The translations under genes were made by a program, and so were the position numbers. Under the pieces are notes generated by a model. It did not search any database and was not told where the DNA came from. It saw only the letters and a program-made list of their open reading frames with translations. This document shows, piece by piece, positions 39,941-50,000 of a stretch of DNA of 64,000 nt. How positions within the stretch are numbered: the first letter of the stretch is position 1; each line of letters begins with the position of its first letter. The stretch comes from an uncultured Bacteroidales bacterium (GTDB taxonomy: Bacteria > Bacteroidota > Bacteroidia > Bacteroidales > WCHB1-69): positions 62,001 to 126,000 of the forward strand of contig OMYJ01000012.1 of NCBI GenBank assembly GCA_900315245.1. The letters are read 5' to 3'.

Positions 39941-41470
39941 ATGGAGAACAAGAAAGTAACCCAAGAAGACATTAACCGCACCGTTTGGAAAGCGTGCGAC
40001 ACCTTTCGCGGCGTCATTGACCCGAGCCAGTACAAAGATTACATCCTCACGATGCTGTTCCTGAAATACGTGAGCGATGTCTATAAATCGAAGTTGAACG
40101 ATTATCTGGACAAATACGAGGGCGACAAGGAACGCGCCGAGCGTGCGATGCGCCACGAGCGGTTTGTGGTCCCCGAAAAGAGCTCGTTCGACTTCCTTTA
40201 CGACCACCGCAACGCCACCAACATCGGCGAGCTGATTGACGAGGCACTGGCCGACTTAGAAGAAGCCAACCGCGAGAAGATGAGCAGCGAAGACGGTAGC
40301 AGCATTTTCCGCAACATCAGCTTCAACAGCGCCAATTTGGGTGAGACGAAGGAGAAAAATGCCCGTTTACGTAATCTATTGCAGGATTTCAAGGGCGTGG
40401 AGTTGGACGAGTCGCATTTGGAGAACAACGACATCATCGGCGATGCCTATATGTACCTCGTCTCCACCTTTGCTGGGGAGGCGGGCAAGAAGGCTGGCGA
40501 TTTCTTCACCCCAGCCGAAGTATCTACTTTGCTCGCAAAACTTACCAAGAGCAAACCCGGCGCACGCATCTGCGATGTGACCTGCGGTTCCGGTTCCCTG
40601 CTGATTAAGGCGGGTAAAGAGGTGGATAACAACAACTTCTCGCTGTACGGACAGGAGGTGAACGGCAGCACCTGGGCGCTGGCCATGATGAACATGTTCC
40701 TACACGGCTTCGACAACGCCGTCATCCGCTGGGGCGACACCTTGCGCAACCCCAAACTGAAAACCAATGACAAGCTGATGAAGTTCGACACCGTGGTGGC
40801 CAATCCGCCTTTCAGCCTCGACAAATGGGGCGCAGAAGAAGCTGCCAGCGATCCCTACAACCGTTTCTGGCGTGGCATTCCGCCCAAGAGCAAGGGCGAC
40901 TGGGCTTTCATCAGCCACATGCTGGAGGTGGCCGACGACAATGGCGGCAAGGTGGGCGTGATTATCCCGCACGGAGTGTTGTTCCGTGGCGGCAGCGAAG
41001 GCAAAATCCGCCAGTATATCCTTGAGAACGAGCATATTTTGGAGGCGGTTATCGGTCTGCCCGCCAACTTGTTCTACGGCACGGGTATTCCGGCAGCCAT
41101 CGCCATCTTCCGCAAAGGTCGCGGCTCGGAAAACGTGCTGTTCATTGATGCCAGTCGCGAGTACGAGAACGGCAAGAACCAGAACAAGCTCCGTTCCCAG
41201 GACATCGAACACATTGTAGGTGTCTATCGCAAGTTCGCCAATGGCGAGTTGCAGCCCGGCGTGGTGGAAGACAAATACGCCTACGTGGCCACCCCCGCCG
41301 AAATCCGCGAGAACGACTTCAACCTCAACATCCCGCGCTATGTCGATACCTACGAGGAGGAAGCCGAAATTGACATTCCCGCCGTGCAGAAGGAGATTGA
41401 GCAGTTGGAGACGGAACTGGCTGAGGTGCAGGGGAAAATGAAGGAGTATTTAAAAGAATTAGGGTATTAA
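39941..41470 (+). CDS. hsdM: Type I DNA methyltransferase subunit HsdM
   Basis: N6-adenine methyltransferase of the type I complex, 509 residues. The N-terminal HsdM_N helical domain (VWKACDTFRGVIDPSQYKDY) precedes the catalytic domain with motif I DVTCGSGSLLIKA, a variant of DPxCGxG, and motif IV NPPFS near 288. The partner region FFTPAEVSTLLAKL and the PHGVLFRGGSEGKIRQYIL segment are typical. A C-terminal coiled coil (VQKEIEQLETELAEVQGKMK) would contact HsdS. It starts one base after the half-S gene. Confidence 0.96.
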   Translation: MENKKVTQEDINRTVWKACDTFRGVIDPSQYKDYILTMLFLKYVSDVYKSKLNDYLDKYEGDKERAERAMRHERFVVPEKSSFDFLYDHRNATNIGELIDEALADLEEANREKMSSEDGSSIFRNISFNSANLGETKEKNARLRNLLQDFKGVELDESHLENNDIIGDAYMYLVSTFAGEAGKKAGDFFTPAEVSTLLAKLTKSKPGARICDVTCGSGSLLIKAGKEVDNNNFSLYGQEVNGSTWALAMMNMFLHGFDNAVIRWGDTLRNPKLKTNDKLMKFDTVVANPPFSLDKWGAEEAASDPYNRFWRGIPPKSKGDWAFISHMLEVADDNGGKVGVIIPHGVLFRGGSEGKIRQYILENEHILEAVIGLPANLFYGTGIPAAIAIFRKGRGSENVLFIDASREYENGKNQNKLRSQDIEHIVGVYRKFANGELQPGVVEDKYAYVATPAEIRENDFNLNIPRYVDTYEEEAEIDIPAVQKEIEQLETELAEVQGKMKEYLKELGY

Positions 41471-41474
41471 AATT

Positions 41475-42908
41475 ATGAACGACGAAAACCAAAATATTGA
41501 ATATAAGCGCAGTTGGAGCGACGAATACCTAAAATGGGTATGCGGCTTTGCCAATGCGCAAGGCGGTAGCATCTTCATTGGTATTGACGACGACAAAATT
41601 GTTTACGGACTGCCCGATTCACACCGCCAGATGGAGGACATTCCGAACAAGATTGTCGCCTTTTTAGGTATTGTGGTGGATGTGAACCTGCACCAAAAGG
41701 ACGGGCTTGACTATTTGGAAATTGTTGTCAGTCCGAGCAACGTGCCCATTTCGTACAAAGGAGTTTTCTACTATCGTTCAGGGGCGACCAAACAGGAACT
41801 GAAAGGGGTTGCACTTCAGCAGTTTGTTTTGAAGAAAATGGGGCGCTCGTGGGACGAGATAGTTTGCGAAGGGGCCAGAATGGAACACATTGACGACGAA
41901 GCGGTCGCCTATTTCGTGCGCAAGGGCATAAAAGCGGGAAGATTGCCGGAGAATGCAGCGGACGATTCCACGGAAACCATCTTGCGCAACCTTGACCTTA
42001 TAGACGATGAAGGAGGTTTGCGCAACGCCGCCATTTTGCTGTTCGGCAAGCGGCCGTCGAAGTTTTTTGCCTGTGTAGAATTCAAGATCGGGCGGTTCAA
42101 GTCCGAATCCGACCTGCGCAATCAGGATATGATTACGGGTAACCTCATTCAGATGGCAGACAAGGTGATGGAAGTGTTGGACAACAAATATTTGATACGT
42201 CCTATCCATTACGAGGGTTTGCAGCGCATCGAGCCGCTGGAAATCCCCGAAAACGCCCTGCGTGAAATCATCTTCAATGCCATCATACACAAAGAATACC
42301 CTGGCTACTCAACGCAGATGAGGGTATATGACGACCGGATATGGCTTTGGAATTCGGGCGGGCTTCCCGACGGCATCACCTTTGAACAGTTTATGGGCGA
42401 GCACAGTTCGTGTCCGCGCAACCGGCTTATTGCCAGAGTGTTCTATTTGGCCGGTTTCATCGAGTCGTGGGGACGCGGCATTGACAAAATCAGAGACGAG
42501 TTTGTGGCCAACGGCTTGGAAGCCCCCGTTTACAAGGAGGAGATGGGCGGAATGTCGGTGTACATCACTCGAAGGAAAGGATTGTTTGGCGAAAATGACG
42601 GTGTAAATAACCCTGTAAATGACCCTGTAAAAGTTATTGATAATAACAGTATTACAATAGATAGTGACCCTGTAAATGACCCTGTAAAAATTACAGGCTC
42701 TACTTTCCTTGTTCTTAGAGCTATCGTCGATAATCCTGACTTGACTTACGAGGAGATACAAGTAATCATTAACCGCTCAAGAGCCACGGTTAAGCGTGCG
42801 ATAAAAGTACTACGTATTAATAAATACATTGTCCGTGAAGGTTCCGACAAATCGGGACACTGGTATGTAACTGAAAAAGGACAGAACTATCTTCAAACAC
42901 ATAAATAA
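41475..42908 (+). CDS. Schlafen/AlbA_2-type protein with ATPase-like domain and winged helix
   Basis: 477 residues, a putative transcriptional regulator of the divergent AAA_4 group, often carried in restriction islands. AlbA_2 domain about 6-120 (NIEYKRSWSDEYLKWVCGFA, GGSIFIGIDDD, YYRSGATKQEL). HATPase-like domain about 245-345 (PENALREIIFNAIIHKEYPG, RVYDDRIWLWNSGGLP, ESWGRGIDKIRDEF). Residues about 370-403 form a linker with repeated NPVNDPVK/SDPVNDPVK written in near-identical DNA (GACCCTGTAAATGACCCTGT). Winged helix about 407-475 (LTYEEIQVIINRSRATVKRA). It sits four bases after hsdM, so it is cotranscribed. Confidence 0.85.
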   Translation: MNDENQNIEYKRSWSDEYLKWVCGFANAQGGSIFIGIDDDKIVYGLPDSHRQMEDIPNKIVAFLGIVVDVNLHQKDGLDYLEIVVSPSNVPISYKGVFYYRSGATKQELKGVALQQFVLKKMGRSWDEIVCEGARMEHIDDEAVAYFVRKGIKAGRLPENAADDSTETILRNLDLIDDEGGLRNAAILLFGKRPSKFFACVEFKIGRFKSESDLRNQDMITGNLIQMADKVMEVLDNKYLIRPIHYEGLQRIEPLEIPENALREIIFNAIIHKEYPGYSTQMRVYDDRIWLWNSGGLPDGITFEQFMGEHSSCPRNRLIARVFYLAGFIESWGRGIDKIRDEFVANGLEAPVYKEEMGGMSVYITRRKGLFGENDGVNNPVNDPVKVIDNNSITIDSDPVNDPVKITGSTFLVLRAIVDNPDLTYEEIQVIINRSRATVKRAIKVLRINKYIVREGSDKSGHWYVTEKGQNYLQTHK

Positions 42909-42921
42909 AAACAACTTCAAC

Positions 42922-43206
42922 ATGAAACATATAAAAGACAATTACAATTTTAGCATATCTTTACGATGCATTGTCTGCGGTCGTGACGATTGCTTCGAAT
43001 CCAATGAAGATAAGTCATACATCAAATGCACGAACTGCGGAAAAGAATACTTTGGTGGTCGGGACGAACTTATTGAGTGCAACAATGAACAAATACAAGA
43101 ATCCATTGATCAGAAGAAAAAAGAAATAACATCTGATGTGAAAAAGGAGATTCACGATATGATTAAAAAGGCTTTTGCTGGAAACAAAAACATTAAAATC
43201 AAATAG
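42922..43206 (+). CDS. Small zinc-ribbon protein
   Basis: 94 residues. CIVCGRDDC near 16 and CTNCGKEYF near 35 form a CxxC/CxxC zinc ribbon; the rest is a charged helix (SIDQKKKEITSDVKKEIHDM). No catalytic motif is seen. AT-rich compared with hsdM and hsdR, like the next gene. It ends two bases before the small membrane protein gene. Possibly one component of a two-gene accessory module; function unknown. Confidence 0.7.
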   Translation: MKHIKDNYNFSISLRCIVCGRDDCFESNEDKSYIKCTNCGKEYFGGRDELIECNNEQIQESIDQKKKEITSDVKKEIHDMIKKAFAGNKNIKIK

Positions 43207-43207
43207 T

Positions 43208-43645
43208 ATGGAAATGGCATCAATAATAATTTCTATATTGGCCTTAATAGGAACAGTGTACACATACTTTGTTCACGATCGAAAGATAAAAAGACAAGAA
43301 TCTATTATTAATGAATATCAACTGGCAAAGTTTAAGGAAGAGGAAGAAGAAGGCAAAAAAGCTTTGATCAGTGGCAATATCATAAAAACAGAAAGAAGTC
43401 AACGTGTTTTGAAAATCTACAATAAGGGCAAAGCCACAGCTACGAACATCAACATACAAGGCCTTGATATTCGGGAGATAGAATTGCAGGATAACATTTT
43501 GCCCTATGAGTTACTTAACCCTCAAGATTATGCACAGATAAAATTTTTAATTATTATGAATGCTCCGTCAACTATTAAACTCACCTATACTTGGGACGAT
43601 GCGTATCAAACTGGTAATTCATCCACTCAAATTCTACCATTATGA
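43208..43645 (+). CDS. Small membrane-anchored protein, unknown function
   Basis: 145 residues from ATG 43208, two bases after the zinc-ribbon gene; the longer frame from 43175 overlaps that gene. One N-terminal TM helix (about 2-21, MASIIISILALIGTVYTYFV), then a basic/coiled segment (DRKIKRQESIINEYQLAKFKE) and a beta-rich C-terminal domain (QRVLKIYNKGKATATNINIQ, then QDYAQIKFLIIM). The pattern resembles small helix-plus-beta-domain proteins found beside host-defence genes, but no family is recognised. The stop overlaps the hsdS start (ATGA). Confidence 0.7.
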   Translation: MEMASIIISILALIGTVYTYFVHDRKIKRQESIINEYQLAKFKEEEEEGKKALISGNIIKTERSQRVLKIYNKGKATATNINIQGLDIREIELQDNILPYELLNPQDYAQIKFLIIMNAPSTIKLTYTWDDAYQTGNSSTQILPL

Positions 43646-44802
43646 ACAAACAAGTATCTCATATCCCCTCCGGCTACAAGCCCTCTCCCCTTGGCCCCAT
43701 TCCCGAAGACTGGGAAGTAAAGAGATTGGGAGAAATAGGCGAAGTCCTAATGTGCAAAAGAATCATGAAATATCAGACAGATTCTTGTGGCGATATTCCA
43801 TTTTTCAAAATTGGCACCTTTGGAGGAAAACCTGATGCATACATTTCAAGAGAAGTATATGATGAGTATAAAACAAAGTATTCTTATCCCAAGGTTGGTG
43901 ATGTGCTGATTTCTGCTGCGGGAACAATTGGACGAAGCGTTATTTTTGACGGAACACCATCATACTACCAAGACTCAAATATTGTTTGGATCGACAATGA
44001 CAATAGACAAGTATTGAACAAATACCTATTTTACTACTACTCTACCATAAATTGGATCACAGACACTGGCACTATTCCAAGATTGTATAATGGAACATTA
44101 AAAGCAATCCAAATACCAACGCCTCCAATCAAGCAACAAACACGAATTGTGTCGATTTTGGAACTTTGGGACACCGCCATCGCCAAGCAGACCGCCCTGA
44201 TAGAGAAGCTCACCTTGTGCAAGCGCGGCCTCATGCAGCAGCTGCTCACGGGGAAGAAGCGGCTGAAAGGGTTTAGTGGGGAGTGGAAAACCATAGAACT
44301 TGGAGATACTCTTTCTTACATACAGCCAACAAAATACCTTGTTGTTAATGAAAACTATAACGATACGTATAATACACCTGTATTAACAGCTGGCAAGACT
44401 TTCATTTTAGGTTATACCGATGAGACGACAGGTGTTTTCAACGATTTACCAGCAATTATTTTTGATGATTTTACTACAGAATCTCAATATGTGACATTTC
44501 CTTTTAAAGCAAAATCATCGGCAATGAAAATTCTAAAAGCACATAATTCAAACTTGTATTTTATGTTTTGTGCTATGCAAATGATAAAGTATTCCATAGG
44601 CGGTCATGAAAGACATTGGATTTCAAAATATAGTCATCTAACGTTAAAGGTTCCATCCATTGAAGAACAAAATACTATTGCATCAGTCTTGTTACAAGCC
44701 GACAAAGAAATCGAAATACATAAACAAAAACTGGCGGCCATGCAAGAGCAGAAGAGGGGGTTGATGCAGGTGCTGCTGACGGGGAAAAGGAGGGTGAAAT
44801 GA
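43642..44802 (+). CDS. hsdS: Type I specificity subunit HsdS (two TRDs)
   Basis: 386 residues setting the DNA target of the type I complex. TRD1 (about 20-170) begins PSPLGPIPEDWEVKRLGEIG and ends at the spacer helix QTRIVSILELWDTAIAKQTA. TRD2 (about 208-360) begins GFSGEWKTIELGDTLSYIQ and ends at the second helix IEEQNTIASVLLQADKEI. Each helix is followed by the repeated KRGLMQ.LLTGK.R motif. The TRDs are AT-rich while the spacer segments are GC-rich, the usual sign of TRD exchange. It overlaps both neighbours by four bases. Confidence 0.95.
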   Translation: MNKQVSHIPSGYKPSPLGPIPEDWEVKRLGEIGEVLMCKRIMKYQTDSCGDIPFFKIGTFGGKPDAYISREVYDEYKTKYSYPKVGDVLISAAGTIGRSVIFDGTPSYYQDSNIVWIDNDNRQVLNKYLFYYYSTINWITDTGTIPRLYNGTLKAIQIPTPPIKQQTRIVSILELWDTAIAKQTALIEKLTLCKRGLMQQLLTGKKRLKGFSGEWKTIELGDTLSYIQPTKYLVVNENYNDTYNTPVLTAGKTFILGYTDETTGVFNDLPAIIFDDFTTESQYVTFPFKAKSSAMKILKAHNSNLYFMFCAMQMIKYSIGGHERHWISKYSHLTLKVPSIEEQNTIASVLLQADKEIEIHKQKLAAMQEQKRGLMQVLLTGKRRVK

Positions 44803-46100
44803 TGGATAATCTTAAAGGCTTTACGAAAGCTGAATTTCTGTCTTTTTTATATGCAGAAAAGAGCAGGGAAATTGAAAACAATTCTGTTCCAGGTTGGAGC
44901 AAGTGGGCTTTGTTTGGAACCATTGTTACCATTATCATTTTTTTGTACCGTGAAATTACAACTAATTATTCAACTTACGATTACGAAGTGTTTTCAAGAT
45001 ACACAATTATATTGTTAGCAGGGACATCTCTAATTTTACTTTTTTGTCGATACAGTAGCGGGGGTAAGTCATATATGTTAGAAAAAGTCAGGCCGTTAAA
45101 AGACGAAGTTTCAGCTCTATTATACATTTTCCAATTTGTTATATGCTTGGGAGCAGGAATACTACAGTTTTATTGGTTTGGTTTCACCTTAGCTTTTGTT
45201 TTTCTGACAATTGCAGTTTTAATTAATGCCATCATCCTTATTTATATTTTCGTAAACCGTGACAAATTCGTTCTTGCACAATTAAAAACTCAAGTTTTTG
45301 TTGATTGGAAAACAGATAATTATATACATTCTATTTTGGGAGGTATATATGGTGGTACTATTGGTTTTTCTATAACCGATTTACTTAAAAAGCATCAAGG
45401 TTTTTATTCTTCAGAATTTGAATTTGCCATAGGGCTAATATCATTAATAATACTTATTTACTGGTTGCTGAAAATAAGCGAAATGAATAATGGTGTTGCT
45501 AATGAAATAGACAGAATTATTAACAAATTTGTTGTTGGAGCTATTTCTCAAGAAGATGCATATAAAAAATACATTCTTATTATGTATGGTTTTTCTGCAT
45601 ATCAATCTGTTGAAAATGATTTGGAGATCATTGAAACAATAAAAAACAGTTACAACAACAGAGTAAACATCGTCAATGATTTGGAAAAACAAGTGCAGGG
45701 GAATACTATTTCTTTTGATGAATTGCAGCAAATACATCAAACATTAGAGACTGAAATTAATTTTTACAACAGGTCAATGACTTCATTATCTGTTCTCTTA
45801 ACTAAATTTGATAATATAACAAAATTAGGGATTCCAGCAGCGGTAGATACAGAATTTAAGGCTGTATTGAAAGAATATAAAAGTGCTTATACACTTTTTT
45901 CTGATCTTGTTGCCCGAACAACGTTAATAATGCAAAAAATTAAAGATATAATATATTGTAACAAATGCGGAGGAATCTGTTTAGATTACGAGTGCTCACA
46001 TCGAAAAGAGCCAATGTCATTAAAATATAAATTACGCAGGAAGGTATGGGCATTTTTCAAAAAAAATATACATCGAATCAGTTTGAAGAAAAACAAATAA
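44799..46100 (+). CDS. Four-TM membrane protein with coiled-coil domain and Cys-rich tail
   Basis: 433 residues overlapping hsdS by four bases (ATGA). Hydrophobic helices at about 33-51, 68-84, 109-127 and 131-152, with a fifth weaker pair near 182-240. A long soluble helical region follows (about 250-395, SYNNRVNIVNDLEKQVQGNT and ETEINFYNRSMTSLSVLLTK). Near the C terminus IIYCNKCGGICLDYECSHRK has four cysteines that could bind zinc. AT-rich throughout (roughly one third G+C by eye). No family recognised. Transcribed inside the restriction operon, so perhaps an accessory defence protein. Confidence 0.75.
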   Translation: MMDNLKGFTKAEFLSFLYAEKSREIENNSVPGWSKWALFGTIVTIIIFLYREITTNYSTYDYEVFSRYTIILLAGTSLILLFCRYSSGGKSYMLEKVRPLKDEVSALLYIFQFVICLGAGILQFYWFGFTLAFVFLTIAVLINAIILIYIFVNRDKFVLAQLKTQVFVDWKTDNYIHSILGGIYGGTIGFSITDLLKKHQGFYSSEFEFAIGLISLIILIYWLLKISEMNNGVANEIDRIINKFVVGAISQEDAYKKYILIMYGFSAYQSVENDLEIIETIKNSYNNRVNIVNDLEKQVQGNTISFDELQQIHQTLETEINFYNRSMTSLSVLLTKFDNITKLGIPAAVDTEFKAVLKEYKSAYTLFSDLVARTTLIMQKIKDIIYCNKCGGICLDYECSHRKEPMSLKYKLRRKVWAFFKKNIHRISLKKNK

Positions 46101-46129
46101 ACTCCAACAGCTCAAGCTCATACAATGAG

Positions 46130-46137
46130 TATATTTG
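46130..46137 (+). promoter_or_regulatory. Internal -7 box before dinD-hsdR
   Basis: TATATTTG, a full TAnnTTTG match, 40 nt before the dinD ATG. It would let dinD, hsdR and the metallopeptidase be transcribed apart from hsdM/hsdS. Confidence 0.6.
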
Positions 46138-46176
46138 TATGCATCTAAATTATTAACTTTATAAATCACTATCATT

Positions 46177-47010
46177 ATGAAATCCGAAGAAATCCAAACC
46201 TTATTCGAGCAGTTTGAAAATGCTGCTGTAACAGTCGAGAATGTTGAATGCTGGAGTGCGCGGGAAATATATCCCATATTGGGTTATACCCAGTGGCGCA
46301 ACTTCATGAATGCAGTGGATAAGGCCAAAGAAGCATGTCAAAATGCAGGACAAAAGCTGTCCGATCATTTTGCTGACGTCAGCAAAACGATACCCATGCC
46401 GAAAGGTGCTGAAAAAGAGATAGATGACATTCTCTTGACCCGCTATGCCTGCTATCTGATTGCGCAAAACGGAGACCCGCGCAAACCGCAAATCGCTTTC
46501 GCTCAGACCTATTTCGCCGTTCAGACCCGTAGGGCGGAACTTATCGAACAACGGCTTCAAGAAGCTGAACGTGTGAAAGCAAGAGCCAAACTGCAGGAAA
46601 CCGAGAAGAAACTCTCCGGCATACTCTACGAAAGAGGGGTCAACGACAAGGGGTTTGCCAATATCCGGTCGAAAGGCGACCAGGCACTGTTCCATCTCTC
46701 CACCCAACAGATGAAAACCAAAATGGGCGTGCCCGACAACCGTCCCGTGGCCGATTTCCTGCCCACCATCAGCATCAAAGCCAAGGATTTCGCCGCAGAG
46801 ATGACCAACGTGAACGTGCAGTCCAAAGATCTGCAAGGCGAACCGGCCATCACCAAAGAACACGTGGACAACAATCAGGCGGTAAGAAAAATACTGCTGG
46901 AACGCGGCATCGTTCCCGAAAATCTTCCGCCTGCCGAAGATGTGAAAAAAGTGGAACGCCGCCTGAAAAGCGAGGAAAAGAAAGCTTTGGAAAATAAAAA
47001 GAAGAAATAA
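46177..47010 (+). CDS. dinD: DinD-like DNA-damage-inducible protein
   Basis: 277 residues matching the DinD family: [40 protein letters not shown], then [20 protein letters not shown] and [21 protein letters not shown]. coli DinD is SOS-induced and inhibits RecA; orphan copies are common in type I restriction islands, where the role is not established. The C-terminal third is helical and charged ([20 protein letters not shown]). The stop overlaps the hsdR start (TAATG). Confidence 0.9.
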   Translation: MKSEEIQTLFEQFENAAVTVENVECWSAREIYPILGYTQWRNFMNAVDKAKEACQNAGQKLSDHFADVSKTIPMPKGAEKEIDDILLTRYACYLIAQNGDPRKPQIAFAQTYFAVQTRRAELIEQRLQEAERVKARAKLQETEKKLSGILYERGVNDKGFANIRSKGDQALFHLSTQQMKTKMGVPDNRPVADFLPTISIKAKDFAAEMTNVNVQSKDLQGEPAITKEHVDNNQAVRKILLERGIVPENLPPAEDVKKVERRLKSEEKKALENKKKK

Positions 47011-50000
47011 TGGAACGAATCTCCTTCAAAGAAAACGACATCAGCCAGCGCCCAGCTTTGGAACTGCTGCAAAAGCTGGGCTACAAGTACCTCTCGCCGG
47101 AGGAGGCGATGGAACTGCGCGGCGGGAAGACCTCCAACGTGCTGCTGGAAGACATTTTGCGGCAACAGTTGCGACAGCTTAACTCCATCCGCATCGGCAG
47201 TCACAGCGAGGCGCGGTTTTCGGAACAGAACATCGAGAACGGCATCGCCGCTATGCGCAATGTGCCGATGGATGGCGGCTACCTCAACGGCAACGAGGTC
47301 GTGTATAATATGCTCACCCTCGGCAAGGCCTTCGAGCAGAGCATCGACGGCGACAAGAAAAGCTACACGATGCGTTACATCGACTGGAAACATCCCGAGA
47401 ACAACGTGTTTCACGTCACGGAAGAGTTTGCCGTCACCCGCGCAGGCTCCAACGACACCTACCGTCCCGACATCGTGCTGTTCGTCAACGGTATCCCGTT
47501 GGTGGTCATAGAGTGCAAACGTCCTGATGTCAAAGGGGCGGAAGAGCAGGCCATTTCGCAGCACCTGCGCAATCAAAAAGAAGACGGCATCCGCAGTCTG
47601 TATGTCTATAGCGCCCTGCTGTTAGCTATCGGCAACAGCTTCGGCAGCTACGCCACTACCGGCTCGGCAGCGCAGTTCTGGTGCAAATGGCACGAACGGT
47701 TTCCCAACAAGACGGCGGAACAGGACTATCTCCAGCGGCTTAGCGAAATGGTGGGCGACAGGGAGGTCACCCTGCAGGACGAGTATCTCTACAACCTCTG
47801 CCGTCCGGAGCGTTTGTTAGAGCTGATGTACCACTTCACGATTTACGATGCCGGCATCAAGAAATTAGCCCGTTACCAGCAGTATTTCACCGTGAACGAG
47901 ACGGTGAATCGGGTGAAGACCATTGAGGCGGGACATCGCAACGGCGGGGTGGTGTGGCATACGCAGGGTAGTGGTAAATCGTTGACTATGGTGATGTTAG
48001 CCCAAAAGATTGCGCAGGAACCGAGTATTTCCAACCCCCGCATCGTGTTGGTCACCGACCGCACCGACCTCGACAGCCAGATCACCAAGACTTTCCGAAA
48101 GTGTGGCAAGGAGGTGGAGAACGCCACTACGGGCAGCCGGTTAGTGGAACTGTTGGAAAGCGACACCGATGCCGTCATCACCACGGTTATCAACAAGTTT
48201 GCCACGGCCATCAAGAAAATCAAACGTCCGCTCGACAATCCCAACATCTTCATCCTGATTGACGAAGCGCACCGCAGCCAATACAAAGAGTTGGCCATCC
48301 AGATGAACCGGGTGCTACCTAACGCCTGCAAGATTGCTTTCACGGGGACACCGCTGATGAAGAAAGACAAGAACACCGCCCGCACTTTTGGTGGCATCAT
48401 CAAACCGGTCTATACCGTAAAGCAAGCTGTTGAAGATAAGGCCGTTGTGCCGCTTCTCTACGAAGGCCGTCTCTCGCCACAAAGAGTAAACGAAGAACCT
48501 ATCGACAATTTCTTCAACTTGCTCTGCGAAGATCTTACCCCGTATCAAGCCACCGATTTGAAAAAGAAGTTCTCGCGCACCGACAGTCTCAACCAGACCG
48601 AGCAGCGCATCTTTTCCATAGCCCTGGACATCACGAAGCATTTCACGGACAATTGGCAGGGAACGGGTTTCAAAGCCATGCTTGTCACACGTAAGAAGAA
48701 GATTGCCATTCTTTATAAAAAGTATCTTGACGAGATTGGAAAGCTCGCCTCCGAAGTGTTGATCACTGCGCCTGATGATCGCGAAGGGGAGGAAACCGCA
48801 TACGGTGGTACGGCCCAGGAGGTTAAGGATTTTTGGAAGCGCATGATGGACGAGCATGGAACGCCGCAGAAATATCAAGAAAACCTGATTTCTCGGTTTA
48901 AAAACCAAGAGTTACCAGAATTGATGATTGTGGTGGACAAATTGCTCACCGGCTTTGACGAGCCGAAGGTGGCAGTGATGTATCTCGACCGTAAACTAAA
49001 TGGTCATACGTTATTACAGGCCGTTGCGCGTGTCAATCGAACCTGTGAAGGGAAAGAATATGGATATATCATTGATTATGAAGGTGTTTTGAAAGAATTG
49101 GATGATGCTCTGGGAGTATATTCCGAATACGATGAGGATGATTTAGACGTCTTTCGCGAAACCTTGGTGCCTGTGAGTGACAAAATCGCAGAACTTCCGC
49201 AACGCCATTCCGACCTTTGGGAGCTGTTCAAGATGATTCCCAACAAGCGCGATTTGGAGGCATACGCACAGTCGCTGCGCATGGAGGACCGCCGCCACGA
49301 GTTCTACGACCGCCTGACGGCCTTTTCATCGGTGCTGCAACTCGCCCTATCTACCAAGGAGTTTTTTGAAACCACTGATGAAAAGGCCATTCATCGTTAC
49401 AAAGACGATCTGAATATGTTTGCCAAGCTGCGCACCGCTGTCCAACTGCGCTATTCCGACACTATCGACTACAAGAAGTATGAATCCCGCATCGAGAAAC
49501 TCATCAACCACCATGTGGAAAGCGATGCCGTGAAGGTCATCACCAATTTGGTCAACATCTTCGACAAAGATAATTTCCAGAAAGAAGTGGACAGTGTGGT
49601 CGGTACCGCTGCCAAGGCCGATACCATCGCCACCCGCACTGCAAAATACATTCAGGAGAATATGGATTCCGACCCCGCTTTCTTCAAGAAATTCTCGCAG
49701 CTTATCAAAGAGACCATAGAACTTTACGAGCAGGGGCGCTTAACGGACAATGAGTATTTGGAAAAGATGATGCAGTACAAAGAGGATGTGCTGAACCACA
49801 CCGACAGCGAATTGCCGCCCGAGTTGGAACACAACAACGCGGCGAAGGCCTATTTCGGCATCGCTTTGGAGAACTACAAGCGGCTCTTCCCCGGCATGCC
49901 CGTCCGCGAAATGGCCTTGGCCACGGCCAACGCTTTCGATGACATCATTCGCCAAACGGTGATTGTGGAGGATTCCGTGCTGGTGGACTGGCAGTCGAAA

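Noticed and set aside
39391..44802. Phase-variable HsdS shuffling cassette
   Set aside because: The two S genes share no visible long inverted repeats and no invertase or tyrosine recombinase lies in the island; xerC at 5855 is the housekeeping type.
43208..46100. A named defence system (CBASS, Gabija, Septu or similar)
   Set aside because: No cyclase, nuclease or ATPase signature in the small or four-TM membrane proteins; left as unknown accessory genes.
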